Made by a program: the position numbers and the translations under genes. From positions 1-20,292 of the forward strand of contig DIWJ01000067.1 of assembly GCA_002428445.1 (NCBI GenBank): a DNA stretch of 20,292 bases, in the 5' to 3' direction. This stretch comes from Syntrophaceae bacterium UBA6109. GTDB lineage: Bacteria; Desulfobacterota; Syntrophia; Syntrophales; UBA6109. Shown piece by piece: positions 20,228 through 20,292 of this stretch. Each line of letters opens with the position of its first letter. Positions within the stretch are counted from its first letter, which is position 1. Under the pieces are notes generated by a model. That model worked only from the letters and a program-made list of their open reading frames with translations. It was not told the DNA's origin and did no database searches.

Positions 20228-20292
20228 ATGCGCAAGCCCAATATACGAAACATCGCCATCATCGCCCACGTGGACCACGGCAAGACCACCCT
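20228..20292 (+). CDS. typA: GTP-binding protein TypA/BipA, 5' end only
   Basis: The first 21 codons plus two bases, cut by the window end. NIRNIAIIAHVDHGKTT contains the P-loop of translation GTPases (AHVDHGKT) and matches TypA/BipA more closely than LepA, which has HIDHGKST. TypA associates with the ribosome and is needed for assembly and stress growth, especially in the cold. AGAAGGA lies 14 bases before the ATG, a long spacing, so initiation may be weak or coupled to the upstream small gene. Confidence 0.88.
   Translation, partial: MRKPNIRNIAIIAHVDHGKTT

Noticed and set aside
1..20292. CRISPR array, tRNA or rRNA genes
   Set aside because: No regularly spaced repeats, cloverleaf-like sequence or ribosomal RNA motif was found on either strand by reading. 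A tRNA scan would be needed to exclude a degenerate one.

Overview
The window joins two different kinds of DNA. Positions 1 to about 12,490 are a mosaic, mostly AT-rich accessory region of conflict genes, transposon and gene debris. From about 12,500 to the end the sequence is GC-rich, tightly coding chromosomal backbone: central metabolism, trehalose synthesis and the start of typA. The backbone genes (PfkA with a PKTIDND motif, a fused OtsA-OtsB, a TreT-like GT4 enzyme, a TPR-CHAT lipoprotein, TypA) suggest a Gram-negative, probably anaerobic deltaproteobacterium (Desulfobacterota, perhaps near Syntrophaceae). The taxonomy is inferred from gene content and style, with no database search.

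Layout. (1) 1-1.72 kb: an apparently intact IS1182-family transposase. (2) 1.78-6.6 kb: a decayed polymorphic-toxin (RHS-type) cassette array. Two orphan C-terminal toxin tips (1781-2332 and 3724-4139) share an ungapped core, HF-x21-F-x-R-x2-H-x-L-x-D-x3-H, followed by H-x3-G-x-T-P-D. The second tip carries a frameshift. They alternate with four small paralogous membrane proteins (2379, 2829, 4319, 4731) and a deleted fifth copy (about 5097-5247), which I interpret as immunity genes. Three further unrelated membrane or secreted small proteins and a HEAT-repeat protein (6674-7807) follow. (3) 8.0-8.6 kb: a HigBA-like toxin-antitoxin pair whose toxin is frameshifted while the antitoxin is intact. 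(4) 8.6-10.4 kb: a stand-alone Fic protein flanked by two diverged copies of the 3' end of a purF gene. (5) 10.8-12.49 kb: an AIPR-family (abortive phage infection) protein. (6) 12.5-14.9 kb: a TPR-CHAT lipoprotein, the first GC-rich gene. (7) Minus strand 15.0-19.8 kb: pfkA, treT-like and otsAB; the last two overlap by 17 bases and form an operon. (8) 19.88-20.29 kb: a promoter, an intrinsic terminator inside the leader, a 54-residue basic protein and the start of typA.

How the parts fit: the left half looks like a landing zone where toxin-immunity cassettes and anti-phage genes accumulated and then decayed. Two toxins are broken while the genes expected to protect against them remain open. 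The most distinctive signal is the repeated tip-plus-membrane-protein module with its conserved upstream leader repeat. The right half converts sugar phosphates and nucleotide sugars into glycolysis (PfkA) or trehalose (OtsAB, TreT). No tRNA, rRNA or CRISPR array was seen.
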